Notes: generated from the letters alone by a model not told the origin. A stretch of 64,000 nucleotides of DNA from Pseudoalteromonas luteoviolacea (GCF_018100925.1 NZ_JAGJEH010000008.1:62001-126000); one strand, 5' to 3'; shown: positions 35,834 to 45,085, counted from the first letter of the stretch. Made by a program: numbers and translations.

Positions 35834-36796
35834 CTAAATAATGGCGTACATATAGCCAATAAACGCAGCGAGTAACACGCCACCTTCTAGACGATTAATT
35901 TGTCGCTTGCCTCTGAGGTTTACACTCATCACAATGAGCGCGATCGTCGCACCCAGCATTACGTAGATATCTCGCTGTGCGATGTTCATATCGAGTGAAG
36001 CCGGGTTTAAAATACCAGCAATAGACAATACAGCGAGGATATTGAAAATATTCGAGCCAATGATGTTGCCCAATGCTAAGTCATCTTCATTCTTAAGCAC
36101 ACCTGCTACACATGCCGCGAGCTCAGGTAAGCTCGTACCAATAGCGATAATGGTCAGGCCGATAAGCAAGTCACTCATACCAAAGAACTTAGCAATATCA
36201 ACAGCGGAGTCAACGAGTACGTCAGCACTGATTGGCAATACTATCATGCCAACTATCAACCAAAAAACAGCCTTGCCAGTAGGTACATTGTCAGGTACTT
36301 CATCACAAGCCTCAGATACTAAAGGGTCATCTTCTTGAGCGTGATTACTGTTCTTGGTGATATAAATGAGGCCGAGAATAAACGTTGCGAACCCGGCAAG
36401 TAAGACATAGCCCTCGGTAGCACTGAAATAATTGTCGCTAACGATGTACCATGCGCCCAGCGAGACAATAATTAAGAGCGGCATTTCGCGTCGTAATATT
36501 CCAGAACCGACAGCCAAAGGTCTGAGTAAAGCTGTAATGCCTAATACCAACAGGATATTGGCAATATTGGATCCAATGGCATTGCCGACAGCTGTGTCGG
36601 TTTTATCAGATAAAGCAGCTTGTGCTGCAACCATCATTTCGGGTGCAGATGAACCCATAGCAACAATTGTTAGGCCAACAATTAAGGTGGGTACACCCAG
36701 GTTTTTTGCTAAAGCGGCTGCACCAAAAACAAATCTATCTGCGCTCCAAACCAGTGCAACAAAACCTAAGATAAGAATGACAAAAGATAAAACCAT
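35834..36796 (-). CDS. yrbG: calcium/sodium antiporter, YrbG family
   Basis: 320 residues from the ATG at 36796, preceded by AGG 5-6 nt upstream; a TTG at 36814 is also open. Two homologous halves of five membrane segments carry the alpha-repeats, GLTIVAMGSSAPEMMVA and GLTIIAIGTSLPELAA. Each repeat is followed by AVGNAIGSNIANILLVLG- and ALGNIIGSNIFNILAVL-type segments that hold the ion ligands. It is the first gene of the leftward kds-lpt run and divergent from mlaF. Confidence 0.94.
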   Translation of the reverse strand: MVLSFVILILGFVALVWSADRFVFGAAALAKNLGVPTLIVGLTIVAMGSSAPEMMVAAQAALSDKTDTAVGNAIGSNIANILLVLGITALLRPLAVGSGILRREMPLLIIVSLGAWYIVSDNYFSATEGYVLLAGFATFILGLIYITKNSNHAQEDDPLVSEACDEVPDNVPTGKAVFWLIVGMIVLPISADVLVDSAVDIAKFFGMSDLLIGLTIIAIGTSLPELAACVAGVLKNEDDLALGNIIGSNIFNILAVLSIAGILNPASLDMNIAQRDIYVMLGATIALIVMSVNLRGKRQINRLEGGVLLAAFIGYMYAII

Positions 36797-37007
36797 GAAA
36801 CCTATGCCGAGCAACTAAATACAGTGCGGTAAATATTATCAAATGCGTTGTCAAATGTATAAATAATCTGATCTTGATAGAGCAATACTGTAGATAGGTA
36901 AACGGATAAATTTACGTGATACGGCGATATTCAACGTTTTGTAACCATGTCCATTACAAAATTTTACCAATTTGCATTTTCCATCTTGGTGTAAAAAAAC
37001 GTATTAT

Positions 37008-37021
37008 TCACCAATTGGTGA
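37008..37021. promoter_or_regulatory. perfect palindrome just upstream of mlaF
   Basis: TCACCAATTGGTGA is a 14-bp perfect palindrome ending 9 bp before the mlaF ATG. It could be an operator for a dimeric regulator or a small hairpin near the ribosome binding site. The 234-bp divergent gap to yrbG otherwise shows only AT-rich promoter-like sequence, such as TTGGTG followed by TATTAT-like elements. Confidence 0.45.
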
Positions 37022-37030
37022 AATCGATAT

Positions 37031-37846
37031 ATGGAGAGCGACTTGTCGCAGTCAATCGTTGAAGTCAAGGATGTAACCTTTTCTCGCGGTGATAGGGTCA
37101 TATATAAAAATATGAGCTTTTCAGTGCCTAGAGGTAAAATTACAGCCATCATGGGGCCTAGTGGTATTGGTAAAACAACCATGTTGCGCTTGATAGGTGG
37201 TCAACTTCGCCCAGATAGTGGCGATATTACGTTTATGGGCTCAAGTGTGCCTGCTATGTCTCGTTCTGAGTTATATCAAGCACGAAAACAAATGAGCATG
37301 CTATTCCAAAGTGGCGCACTTTTTACCGACATGTCCGTTTTTGACAATGTTGCTTTTCCACTACGTGAACACACCCAGCTAAGCGAAGACTTAATTCGTC
37401 TTATTGTATTAATGAAGTTGCAAGCGGTTGGCTTACGCGGTGCGCGATCACTTATGCCAGCAGAGCTCTCAGGCGGTATGGCTAGACGAGCTGCACTAGC
37501 AAGGGCAATTGCGCTAGACCCTGAACTCATTATGTATGATGAGCCTTTTGCCGGGCAGGATCCAATCTCAATGGGCGTGCTGGTCAGAATGATTAAATCT
37601 CTGAATGAAGTGTTAGGGCTTTCATCACTCATCGTGACCCATGATGTCACAGAAGTACTCAGTATTGCTGATCATGTTGTTATTATCGCAGAGCAGGGGG
37701 TTATTGGCAGTGGCTCTCCGGAACAGATGCTGGCTCATAGCTCCCCGCTTGTGCAGCAATTCTTGCAGGGATTGTCGGATGGTCCTGTCCCGTTTCATTA
37801 TAAAGCTGCGCCGTATGAACAGGAATTATTGGATGGAGGCGTATAA
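37031..37846 (+). CDS. mlaF: phospholipid ABC transporter ATP-binding protein MlaF
   Basis: 271 residues (E. coli 269). Walker A is GPSGIGKTT; RLIGGQL, MSMLFQSGALFTDM and ELSGGMARR (ABC signature) follow, then Walker B IMYDEPFAGQD and the switch His in VTHDVTEVL. The C-terminal DGPVPFHYKA tail wraps the partner subunit in MlaF. The ATPase drives MlaFEDB, which moves phospholipid between the outer and inner membranes. The ATG at 37031 gives the expected N-terminus; a TTG at 37043 has a better-placed GGAG. Confidence 0.96.
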   Translation: MESDLSQSIVEVKDVTFSRGDRVIYKNMSFSVPRGKITAIMGPSGIGKTTMLRLIGGQLRPDSGDITFMGSSVPAMSRSELYQARKQMSMLFQSGALFTDMSVFDNVAFPLREHTQLSEDLIRLIVLMKLQAVGLRGARSLMPAELSGGMARRAALARAIALDPELIMYDEPFAGQDPISMGVLVRMIKSLNEVLGLSSLIVTHDVTEVLSIADHVVIIAEQGVIGSGSPEQMLAHSSPLVQQFLQGLSDGPVPFHYKAAPYEQELLDGGV

Positions 37847-37848
37847 GC

Positions 37849-38625
37849 GTGGATTTTTTACAAAAGTTAGGACATAAAACGCTCAGCCGCTTTGCATCTA
37901 TCGGTCGAGCAACACAAATGTTGCTAGGGGCACTGTTGAATGTTCCCAACCTTCGACAAGGTGCTCCTTTACTGATAAAGCAGCTTTACATGGTGGGTCA
38001 CCAGTCTCTTTTGATCATCATGGTATCCGGTCTATTTATCGGAATGGTGCTAGCGCTTCAAGGCTACACGGTGTTAGTTGGTTATGGTGCTGAAGACAGT
38101 TTGGGGCCGTTGGTAGCTCTGAGCTTGTTGCGAGAACTTGGTCCTGTTGTGACAGCATTATTATTTGCCGGCCGTGCCGGTAGTGCTTTAACTGCCGAAA
38201 TAGGCTTAATGAAAGCAACCGAGCAACTATCTAGTTTAGAAATGATGGCTGTAGACCCTTTGAAGCGAGTTGTAGCACCTCGTTTTTGGGCCGGTTTTAT
38301 CAGTATGCCTTTACTGGCATTGATATTTTCCGCTGTGGCAATTATAGGCGCACATTTAGTCGGTGTTGATTGGTTAGGCGTCGATTCAGGAAGCTTTTGG
38401 TCAATTATGCAGTCTCAGGTTTCGCTGCAACAAGATATAATGAATGGTCTTATAAAAAGTTTTGTCTTTGCGTTAATCGTTACGTGGATCGCATTGTATA
38501 AAGGTTATGATTGTATCCCTACTTCAGAAGGGATAAGCAAGGCGACAACGGAAACCGTTGTGCATTCTTCACTGGCTGTTTTAGGCTTTGATTTTGTATT
38601 AACAGCAGTGATGTTTTCGAGTTAA
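37849..38625 (+). CDS. mlaE: phospholipid ABC transporter permease MlaE
   Basis: 258 residues (E. coli 260) with five to six membrane segments and family motifs GLFIGMVLALQGY, LGPVVTALLFAGRAGSALTAEIGLM and YKGYDCIPTSEGISKATTETVV. It starts with GTG at 37849, with GGAGG nine bases upstream inside the end of mlaF. MlaE is the inner membrane permease of the Mla lipid transporter. Confidence 0.96.
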   Translation: MDFLQKLGHKTLSRFASIGRATQMLLGALLNVPNLRQGAPLLIKQLYMVGHQSLLIIMVSGLFIGMVLALQGYTVLVGYGAEDSLGPLVALSLLRELGPVVTALLFAGRAGSALTAEIGLMKATEQLSSLEMMAVDPLKRVVAPRFWAGFISMPLLALIFSAVAIIGAHLVGVDWLGVDSGSFWSIMQSQVSLQQDIMNGLIKSFVFALIVTWIALYKGYDCIPTSEGISKATTETVVHSSLAVLGFDFVLTAVMFSS

Positions 38626-38638
38626 GGGTTAGGAAAAA

Positions 38639-39184
38639 ATGAATACACGGAAAATAGAAATTTTAGTTGGCTTATTTGTAGCCTTAGGTGTCGCTGCGTT
38701 TGTTATGCTTGCAATGAAAGTAGCTAATGCAGGGATCAGTGGTAATGGCGAAACATATAGACTGGAAGCCAAATTTGACAATATCGGCTCGTTAAAAACC
38801 CGCGCCCCAATTAAGGTCGGTGGTGTTGTCATTGGTCGTGTTGACGGCATTCAAATTCACCCAGAAGAATTTGTCCCAGTTGTGAGCATGAGCATTGATA
38901 AAACGTATGAATGTCAGTTCTCAGACACGACTTCGGTGTCCATTTTGACTTCGGGCATACTGGGGGAGCAGTACCTGGGTATTTCGCCTGTCATTGCTTC
39001 TGAATCTGCAAAGCAAACGTGTTTAGGGAATGAAGTTTCAGCACAGGATGAAGTAGATTTAGACGATCTCTTTGGTGTTGAAAGTCTAGCGCTTAAAGAC
39101 GGCGATGCGATAACGGATACTAAGTCAGCACTCGTATTAGAAGAACTGATAGGTCAATTCTTGTTTAATCAAAGCAGCGAGTAA
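38639..39184 (+). CDS. mlaD: phospholipid transport MCE protein MlaD
   Basis: 181 residues (E. coli 183). An N-terminal membrane helix (EILVGLFVALGVAAFVMLAMKVA) precedes an MCE domain (YRLEAKFDNIGSLKTRAPIKVGGVVIGRVDGI, TSGILGEQYLGISP). The hexameric MCE ring receives phospholipid from MlaC in the periplasm. It is the third gene of the mla operon. Confidence 0.96.
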   Translation: MNTRKIEILVGLFVALGVAAFVMLAMKVANAGISGNGETYRLEAKFDNIGSLKTRAPIKVGGVVIGRVDGIQIHPEEFVPVVSMSIDKTYECQFSDTTSVSILTSGILGEQYLGISPVIASESAKQTCLGNEVSAQDEVDLDDLFGVESLALKDGDAITDTKSALVLEELIGQFLFNQSSE

Positions 39185-39190
39185 GCAGAT

Positions 39191-39874
39191 ATGTCGAAGA
39201 ATCATTTTTTTGTTGTGAGCATTTTTATTCTCTCGTTGTTGGTATCGTTCGCCAATGCGATGCAGGTTGACTTGAAAGACCCGTATAAAATGGTTCAACA
39301 GGTTGCAGAAAATACGTTTCAACGAGTAGCGAAAGATCAAAATATTATTGCCAAAGATAAAGAACATTTAAGAGTGATCGTTGAGCAGGAGCTTTTACCT
39401 TATATTGACTATAAATATGCGGCTTACAGAGTCTTGGGTAGCTATATTCAAAAAGTGCGCACGATTAAAGATAAGGAAGAGAAAAAGCAAGCGGTACAAA
39501 ACATCAAGGTATTCATTGAGGTGTTTAAATCGTATTTGGTTGCAACTTACGCGGGCGTATTTACACAGTACACAGATCAAAAAGTAGAGTTTGAAGCACC
39601 GCGTGCTATAGGCGACGCGAATGTGGCCACAGTAAAAACAAGGATCATTGAAGCTGGTAAACCTGATATCAAAATTGATTTTAAGGTACGTAAAAACAAA
39701 AAGGGCGAGTGGCGCGCATTTGATATGATGGCAGAAGGGATCAGTCTACTTGATGCGAAACAAAGTGAGTTACACGGTATATTGCGTCAACAGGGGATTG
39801 AACATGTGATCTCGCTGTTGGAAAAGAAAAGTCAGCTGCCGGTTCAGTTTAGAGGGGATGATGGAAATGCCTAA
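39191..39874 (+). CDS. mlaC: periplasmic phospholipid-binding protein MlaC
   Basis: 227 residues with a signal peptide (HFFVVSIFILSLLVSFANA) and the MlaC/Tol2-like fold (EQELLPYIDYKYAAYRVLG, FIEVFKSYLVATYAGVFTQY, DIKIDFKVRKNKKGEWRAFDM). It shuttles phospholipid between outer-membrane MlaA and inner-membrane MlaFEDB. It follows mlaD by 6 bp; mlaB starts inside its last codons. Confidence 0.95.
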   Translation: MSKNHFFVVSIFILSLLVSFANAMQVDLKDPYKMVQQVAENTFQRVAKDQNIIAKDKEHLRVIVEQELLPYIDYKYAAYRVLGSYIQKVRTIKDKEEKKQAVQNIKVFIEVFKSYLVATYAGVFTQYTDQKVEFEAPRAIGDANVATVKTRIIEAGKPDIKIDFKVRKNKKGEWRAFDMMAEGISLLDAKQSELHGILRQQGIEHVISLLEKKSQLPVQFRGDDGNA

Positions 39875-40160
39875 TCTGCACTTTACCAAGGTTGCTGATG
39901 ATACCGTCGCGGTTAAAGGTGAATTGACTCGTGACACACTGATAAATGAATCACTTCTTAATCAATTGTTAGAAAATGCGCAGTCAGAGCTGTATTTTGA
40001 CCTTTGTGAGGTCTCAAGGGTTGACACCGCGGGTTTAGCTTGGTTAATTCACTCTTTAGGAAAATTGAAACAACAAGGCACGCGCCTTGAGTTAAAGAAT
40101 AGACCTGAGCAATTGCAAAATTTGATGGAATTGGGGCAGGTCACAACCTTATTTGAGTGA
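39867..40160 (+). CDS. mlaB: STAS-domain protein MlaB
   Basis: 97 residues forming a single STAS domain. The conserved LYFDLCEVSRVDTAGLAWLIHSL contains the Thr in DTAG that E. coli MlaB needs for function. It binds MlaF and stimulates the transporter. The ATG at 39867 is chosen because AGAGGGG lies 9 nt upstream; it overlaps mlaC by 8 bp. Other ATGs at 39858 and 39861 are too close to that site. Confidence 0.93.
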   Translation: MPNLHFTKVADDTVAVKGELTRDTLINESLLNQLLENAQSELYFDLCEVSRVDTAGLAWLIHSLGKLKQQGTRLELKNRPEQLQNLMELGQVTTLFE

Positions 40161-40165
40161 GTCCA

Positions 40166-40423
40166 ATGGAAACGAATCAAGTCGAAACTGTTTTACAACA
40201 ATCTTTGACCTTAGAAGAAGTGAAAGTAAAAGCGAATGGCAGTCACTACGAAGTGATTGCCGTTGGTGAGTGTTTTGATGGACTAAGACGCGTTAAAAGA
40301 GAGCAAATGGTATACGCCCCACTGATGGAAGTGATCAAAGATGGGACAATACATGCAGTAAGCATAAAAGCATTCACACCTACCGAGTGGCAGCGCGAGC
40401 AGAAGTTCATTTTGCCACAATAA
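40166..40423 (+). CDS. ibaG: BolA-family protein IbaG
   Basis: 85 residues, matching E. coli IbaG/YrbA (84). It has the BolA fold with VKANGSHYEVIAVGECFDG, VKREQMVYAPLMEVI and HAVSIKAFTPTEW, the last including the His of the Fe-S-binding BolA motif. It partners monothiol glutaredoxin in iron-sulfur handling. It sits between mlaB and murA, as in E. coli. Confidence 0.94.
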   Translation: METNQVETVLQQSLTLEEVKVKANGSHYEVIAVGECFDGLRRVKREQMVYAPLMEVIKDGTIHAVSIKAFTPTEWQREQKFILPQ

Positions 40424-40435
40424 TTAGGAGCCACA

Positions 40436-41701
40436 ATGGATCAATTTGTAATCCAAGGTGGCACCACTTTAAACGGTGAAGTCACTATATCTGGAGCCAA
40501 GAATGCGGCTCTCCCTATCTTATTTGCTGCATTACTTGCAGATGGCAAAAGTACTTTTAGTAACGTACCTCAGTTGCGTGATATTGTTACGACAGAAGCG
40601 CTACTGCGGACACTTGGAGCCGAAGTAAATTGGCGCGGAGAGCTACTGGAAGTAGATGGACGCTGTGTTGACAAAGTACTGGCTCCTTATGAGCTCGTCA
40701 AGCAAATGCGTGCGTCTGTTTTAGCCCTAGGGCCACTTTTGGCGCGTTTTGGTAAAGCACAGGTCTCACTGCCTGGAGGGTGTGCCATTGGTGCTCGTCC
40801 GGTTGATTTACATATCTCAGGCCTTGAAAAAATGGGCGCTCAAATTAGCGTAGAGAACGGTTATATCAATGCTCAAACGCCACAGGGGAAGCGCTTGCAA
40901 GGCGCGGAAGTTTTCATGGAGACCGTGTCTGTCGGTGCAACAGAAAACCTGCTAATGGCTGCTACTTTGGCTGAGGGGACCACTGTGTTAGAAAACGCAG
41001 CGCGCGAACCTGAGATCATCAACTTAGCACTGTGCTTGACAGCCATGGGTGCCAAGATTCAAGGAGCGGGCTCAAGCCGCATTGAAATACAAGGTGTTGA
41101 AAAGCTAGATGGCTGTGAGCATAAAATCCTACCCGATCGTATTGAAACAGGGACATTTTTAGTCGCTGCGGCAATGAGCAAAGGTGAAGTGTTATGTCGC
41201 AATACCGATCACGCTAGCCTCGAGCCAGTACTTGAAAAGCTTCGTCAAGCCAATGCCGCAGTTGAGGTCAATGGCGATAGCATTTTTGTTAGTATGAAAA
41301 ACCGAGATCTGAAAGCTGTAAATATCAAGACCATGCCACACCCTGGTTTTCCGACAGATATGCAAGCACAATTTACGGCACTCAATGTGGTTGCAAATGG
41401 CAGTGCGACGATTACTGAAACAATTTTTGAGAATCGCTTTATGCATGTGCCAGAGCTTCAGCGAATGGGCGCTAATATTCGTCTAGAAGGGAATACTGCA
41501 ATTTGTGATGAAACCACGCATTTATCGGGTGCACAAGTGATGGCAACGGATCTGCGTGCTTCAGCAAGCTTGATTTTAACGGGCATTGTCGCGCAAGGCG
41601 AAACTGTAGTTGATCGCATTTATCATGTTGATAGAGGCTATCAAAAAATAGAAGACAAGCTCAGTCGTCTTGGGGCAAATATTCGTCGCAAGCACAACTA
41701 A
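40436..41701 (+). CDS. murA: UDP-N-acetylglucosamine 1-carboxyvinyltransferase MurA
   Basis: 421 residues (E. coli 419), an EPSP-synthase-like inside-out barrel. Lys22 and Asn23 are in SGAKNAALP. The catalytic cysteine is Cys116 in PGGCAIGARPVDLH, the residue alkylated by fosfomycin. ALVAR-type RMGANIRLEGNTA and TDLRASASLILTG follow. It catalyses the first committed step of peptidoglycan synthesis from phosphoenolpyruvate. It follows ibaG by 12 bp and ends the mla operon. Confidence 0.98.
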   Translation: MDQFVIQGGTTLNGEVTISGAKNAALPILFAALLADGKSTFSNVPQLRDIVTTEALLRTLGAEVNWRGELLEVDGRCVDKVLAPYELVKQMRASVLALGPLLARFGKAQVSLPGGCAIGARPVDLHISGLEKMGAQISVENGYINAQTPQGKRLQGAEVFMETVSVGATENLLMAATLAEGTTVLENAAREPEIINLALCLTAMGAKIQGAGSSRIEIQGVEKLDGCEHKILPDRIETGTFLVAAAMSKGEVLCRNTDHASLEPVLEKLRQANAAVEVNGDSIFVSMKNRDLKAVNIKTMPHPGFPTDMQAQFTALNVVANGSATITETIFENRFMHVPELQRMGANIRLEGNTAICDETTHLSGAQVMATDLRASASLILTGIVAQGETVVDRIYHVDRGYQKIEDKLSRLGANIRRKHN

Positions 41702-41725
41702 CATTGCGCGCCAAGTGAAGAAACT

Positions 41726-41754
41726 CACCATAGTTGGATAAACCAATTATGGTG
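41726..41754. terminator. hairpin between converging murA and degS
   Basis: CACCATAGTTGG and CCAATTATGGTG form a 12-bp stem (one G-U pair) with a 5-nt loop, in the 87-bp gap between the converging genes. The U-tract is poor, but the stem is the only candidate terminator for both. Confidence 0.65.
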
Positions 41755-41788
41755 TCGTTTCATAGCTCGCGTTTTCTAGATAGAAGCG

Positions 41789-42862
41789 CTAGTAAATAGG
41801 GGTTTCGAGTTCGACGACCTCGACCATAAATACGAGGCGCTCTCCATTACGATTCACTTCAAACTCAAGCTCGGTACCTGGCTCTGTGTTGCCAATGGTA
41901 CGCAGCGTTTTTTGCGGGTTGGTAATAGCATTTCCCGCAACTTTGGTGACAATGTCTCCATCTTTCATACCCGCTTGCCATACTGGACCTAGAGGGTCAA
42001 GCTCACTGATCCGCAATCCCATGATCGGAGTGTAGACATCGGTAATAACCTGCCCCTTGTTATCCACTGCTGTGCCTTTGAAGCCCAAATAGCCCCGAAT
42101 AACGCGGCCATCTTCAATGATTTTAGTCATAACATCCTTGGCAAGCCGGTAGGGTACAGCAAAGGAGATACCTTCAATATCAATGTTGTACCGCGTGGTA
42201 AATTGAGCAGATGTAATACCCACTAAGGTGCCATTTGAGTTGACCAGAGCGCCACCTGAATTACCAACGTTGACCGCGGCATCGGTTTGCAACAGGCTAT
42301 TATATTGGCTGTCCGTTAAAGTCTGTTTACCTGTTGCACTGATTATCCCTTGTGTGATGGTTTGCCCAAGGTTGAGCGGGTTGCCGATGGCCAGTACTAC
42401 GTCCCCAATACGCGGAATTAAATTGTCATTCATTGGGATAACTGGCAGATGATCTTCATTTACTTTGATAACCGCGAGATCAGTAATGGTGTCAAATCCG
42501 ATCAGCACACCATAATATTGTCTGCCATCGGGCAGTAAGACAATGATTTGATCTGCACTATTGATGACATGGTAGTTCGTCAATATGTAGCCATCCGAGC
42601 TCATTATCACACCTGACCCCAATTCTTGAATGCGATTTTGACGTTTAAATCGAGGCACTGAACTAAAGCTTTCAGAAAATATAGTGACAACAGCGGGCGC
42701 TGCTCGGCTAACACCATTGGCAAAACTCATTTGCTGAACAGTGTATGGCACGTTTAAATTGGCTGCTTTTTCTCTTAACTCAGGTTTTAACCAGAGGATA
42801 AAAAATGCAATACCGAGCCCTATCAAAGCGGGGACGAGAATAAATCTAATAAATTGAAGCAC
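41789..42862 (-). CDS. degS: membrane-anchored serine protease DegS
   Basis: 357 residues (E. coli 355) with one N-terminal membrane helix (ILVPALIGLGIAFFILWL), a trypsin-like domain with His98, Asp128 and Ser202 (GNSGGAL), and one C-terminal PDZ domain. It senses misfolded outer membrane proteins and makes the first cut in RseA to release sigma-E. The start codon is GTG with no clear ribosome binding site. A terminator separates it from degQ, so it probably has its own promoter in the remaining 55 bp or so. Confidence 0.96.
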   Translation of the reverse strand: MLQFIRFILVPALIGLGIAFFILWLKPELREKAANLNVPYTVQQMSFANGVSRAAPAVVTIFSESFSSVPRFKRQNRIQELGSGVIMSSDGYILTNYHVINSADQIIVLLPDGRQYYGVLIGFDTITDLAVIKVNEDHLPVIPMNDNLIPRIGDVVLAIGNPLNLGQTITQGIISATGKQTLTDSQYNSLLQTDAAVNVGNSGGALVNSNGTLVGITSAQFTTRYNIDIEGISFAVPYRLAKDVMTKIIEDGRVIRGYLGFKGTAVDNKGQVITDVYTPIMGLRISELDPLGPVWQAGMKDGDIVTKVAGNAITNPQKTLRTIGNTEPGTELEFEVNRNGERLVFMVEVVELETPIY

Positions 42863-42911
42863 GGTTTATTGTTATACGTATTTAATTTTGTGATAAAGCT
42901 ATCATGACACA

Positions 42912-42939
42912 AAACAACGCAGCGGCAAGAGCCGCTGCG
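42912..42939 (-). terminator. degQ rho-independent terminator
   Basis: GCAGCGGC and GCCGCTGC (with flanking C-G) form a strong stem with a 4-nt loop. On the minus strand it is followed by TTGTTTTGTG. It lies between degQ and degS. Confidence 0.85.
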
Positions 42940-42965
42940 CAATTCTAGCTGTTTTTTGTAGCTCT

Positions 42966-44318
42966 TTACTGAATTAGATAGAAAACAGAGTCTCTCCCAC
43001 GTTTAATGCCCAATACAATGTTGCCTTGAATATCGTCAATCAGACTTTTCATTTCTCTGACTGTGGTTACTCGCTGGCGGTTAACTTGCATTATCACATC
43101 ACCTTCTTGTAGCCCGACTCGAGCAGCTGGCGAACGCTCATCAATGCTGACAACTACAATACCTTGGTTGCCATTGCGCTCATTACTTTCAAGTACCGCA
43201 CCTCGTAAGCTTGGATGGATCCGGTCAGCCTGAGCTTGTCGTTCATTTTGACCTTGTAATTTAACATCTAAGGTACGTTTTTTACCGTCGCGGTAAATGC
43301 CCACTTCAATTTCACGGCCTTCTCCAAGGGTCGCGATTTTTCCGCGCAACTCTTCAATACTTTCGACTTTGTCGCCATCAACACTGGTAATAACATCATT
43401 TGCTTTAACACCTGCTTCAGCAGCCGCTGAATCAGGGGTGACCTCTTGAATATAAACCCCTTGTTTGACATCAAACCCTTGGGCTTCAGCAAGGCCTGCA
43501 TTGAGTGTGCGACCTACAATACCAAGAGAACCACGCCTTACTTGACCATACTCGATGATTTGATCGACCAGATTTTTCATCATGTTGGACGGGATGGCAA
43601 AGCCTATTCCAACATTGCCGCCTGAAGCGCCAAGGATCGCGGTGTTGATACCAATCAGTTCACCTTTTAAGTTGACTAATGCGCCGCCCGAATTCCCCTG
43701 ATTGATTGCTGCATCGGTTTGAATAAAATCTTCATAACCCTCTATGTTTAGGCCACTGCGACCAAGTGCGCTGACGATACCTGATGTTACTGTGTGGCTA
43801 AGGCCAAACGGGTTACCGATGGCAACTGAAAAATCACCGACACGGAGTTTGTCTGAATCAGCGAGCTTTACTTCGGTGAGATCTTCGTTGTCAATCTGAA
43901 GTAACGCAATATCAGATTCTTTGTCAGCACCGATTAATTTAGCTTTAAATTCTCGGCCATCCTTGAGCGTTACAATAATATTGTCCGCTTCGTCAACCAC
44001 ATGGTTATTGGTGACAACATAGCCTTCATCGGCATCAATTATCACCCCTGAGCCTAAGCCGCTAAAAGGACGTTTTTGTGTTCGAGGTGCAGGGTTGCCG
44101 AAGAAAAAATCGAACGGGTCAACGCGGCGGCGTACTTCTTTGGCGCCTGAAACTTGGATGCTCACAACACCAGGTGTTACGCGCTCTAACATTGGCGCAA
44201 GCGTCGGCATTTGTTGACCATCGACCGCAACGGGTAGCCTAGCTTCTGCGCTTTGTGGAAGCAAAAGTAAGCTGGAAGAGAAAAGCGCTGCGGATAATAA
44301 AGTTAATTTTAATTTCAT
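42966..44318 (-). CDS. degQ: periplasmic serine endoprotease DegQ (HtrA family)
   Basis: 450 residues with a signal peptide ending around SAEA, a protease domain with His106, Asp136 and Ser210 (GNSGGAL), and two PDZ domains (about 260-360 and 365-450). The LA loop after DPFDFFFGNP is short, as in DegQ rather than DegP. It degrades and refolds misfolded periplasmic proteins. AGGAGAA lies upstream of the ATG. It lies beside degS, as in E. coli. Confidence 0.95.
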   Translation of the reverse strand: MKLKLTLLSAALFSSSLLLLPQSAEARLPVAVDGQQMPTLAPMLERVTPGVVSIQVSGAKEVRRRVDPFDFFFGNPAPRTQKRPFSGLGSGVIIDADEGYVVTNNHVVDEADNIIVTLKDGREFKAKLIGADKESDIALLQIDNEDLTEVKLADSDKLRVGDFSVAIGNPFGLSHTVTSGIVSALGRSGLNIEGYEDFIQTDAAINQGNSGGALVNLKGELIGINTAILGASGGNVGIGFAIPSNMMKNLVDQIIEYGQVRRGSLGIVGRTLNAGLAEAQGFDVKQGVYIQEVTPDSAAAEAGVKANDVITSVDGDKVESIEELRGKIATLGEGREIEVGIYRDGKKRTLDVKLQGQNERQAQADRIHPSLRGAVLESNERNGNQGIVVVSIDERSPAARVGLQEGDVIMQVNRQRVTTVREMKSLIDDIQGNIVLGIKRGRDSVFYLIQ

Positions 44319-44363
44319 AGTCTGGAAATTCTCCTAAATAACAGCGTTAAACACATCACTTTT

Positions 44364-44382
44364 ACTGCTTATTAAACAGCAG
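44364..44382. repeat. inverted repeat in the degQ upstream region
   Basis: ACTGCT and AGCAGT flank an 8-nt spacer about 50 bp before the degQ start codon. It may be an operator or leader hairpin. No sigma-E-type promoter was convincing here. Confidence 0.3.
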
Positions 44383-44420
44383 TTTATAATACCTTTTAAG
44401 CGGTATGATGTGAGTCAGAA

Positions 44421-44445
44421 TTAAAGAGCGGGTAGCACCCGCTCT
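44421..44445 (-). terminator. zapG rho-independent terminator
   Basis: AGAGCGGGT and ACCCGCTCT form a 9-bp stem with a 3-nt loop. On the minus strand it is followed by TTAATT. It lies about 50 bp after the zapG stop codon and upstream of degQ. Confidence 0.8.
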
Positions 44446-44493
44446 GTTATTCGGTGGTTATTTCTAAAGACTATGAGGTCGAAAAAAAGTTCA

Positions 44494-44949
44494 TCAAGAA
44501 GTTTTTAATTGCTCGCTTTTTGCGCGATCATCGTTAAATAAACCGCTTTCTCCTTCGGCATAATCAACGGGTTGTTGATGGTGAGTTGACTCACTATTGC
44601 GCCTTTTTTCAGGTCTTGCGCGCAATGATGCTTGAAGTTGTTCAGTGGTCTCTTTAGAGAAAAACGGCTCATTTGAGTGGCTGCGCTTTTCCTCGAGTAA
44701 AAGCTGGTTGGTGTCTTCTACATGCTGAAGTAGTTGGCTGTAATTGTCCTGCATTTTGCCAACTAACTTTTTAGTATTTGCTAAGTGGTCTGCGACATCC
44801 TGCCTATATTGTTCCAAATTTTGCTCAGCTTGCTGTGCTTGCTGTTCTAATTCTTCATGTTTGAACTGCTTTTTGGTAAAGAGTGAACCTAAGAAAAATG
44901 CACTGATCGCCACGATGATCAATAAGCCCAACCATGCAATTGTTGTCAT
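44494..44949 (-). CDS. zapG: Z-ring associated protein ZapG (YhcB, DUF1043)
   Basis: 151 residues with an N-terminal membrane helix (IAWLGLLIIVAISAFFLGSLF), then a coiled coil rich in Gln and Glu over about 30-95 (EELEQQAQQAEQNLEQYRQDVADHL) and a disordered charged tail. E. coli YhcB/ZapG (132 residues) links division and envelope synthesis in the inner membrane. AGGAGT precedes the ATG. It is divergent from zapE, as in E. coli. Confidence 0.9.
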   Translation of the reverse strand: MTTIAWLGLLIIVAISAFFLGSLFTKKQFKHEELEQQAQQAEQNLEQYRQDVADHLANTKKLVGKMQDNYSQLLQHVEDTNQLLLEEKRSHSNEPFFSKETTEQLQASLRARPEKRRNSESTHHQQPVDYAEGESGLFNDDRAKSEQLKTS

Positions 44950-45085
44950 ATTTACTCCTGTGTAAGGTGAGTGTCACCTAATTACTTTTACTAAAATGCT
45001 ATCTATCGATAGGTTAAATATACGCTGAGATTGGATGCGTGTTAATATATTGGGCAAATAAAACTGCTCTGTTCAATAAAAAAAT

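Noticed and set aside
44319..44420. Sigma-E promoter before degQ
   Set aside because: No GGAACTT-type -35 with a TCTGA or TCAAA -10 at 16-17 bp could be found, although sigma-E control of degP-type genes is known.
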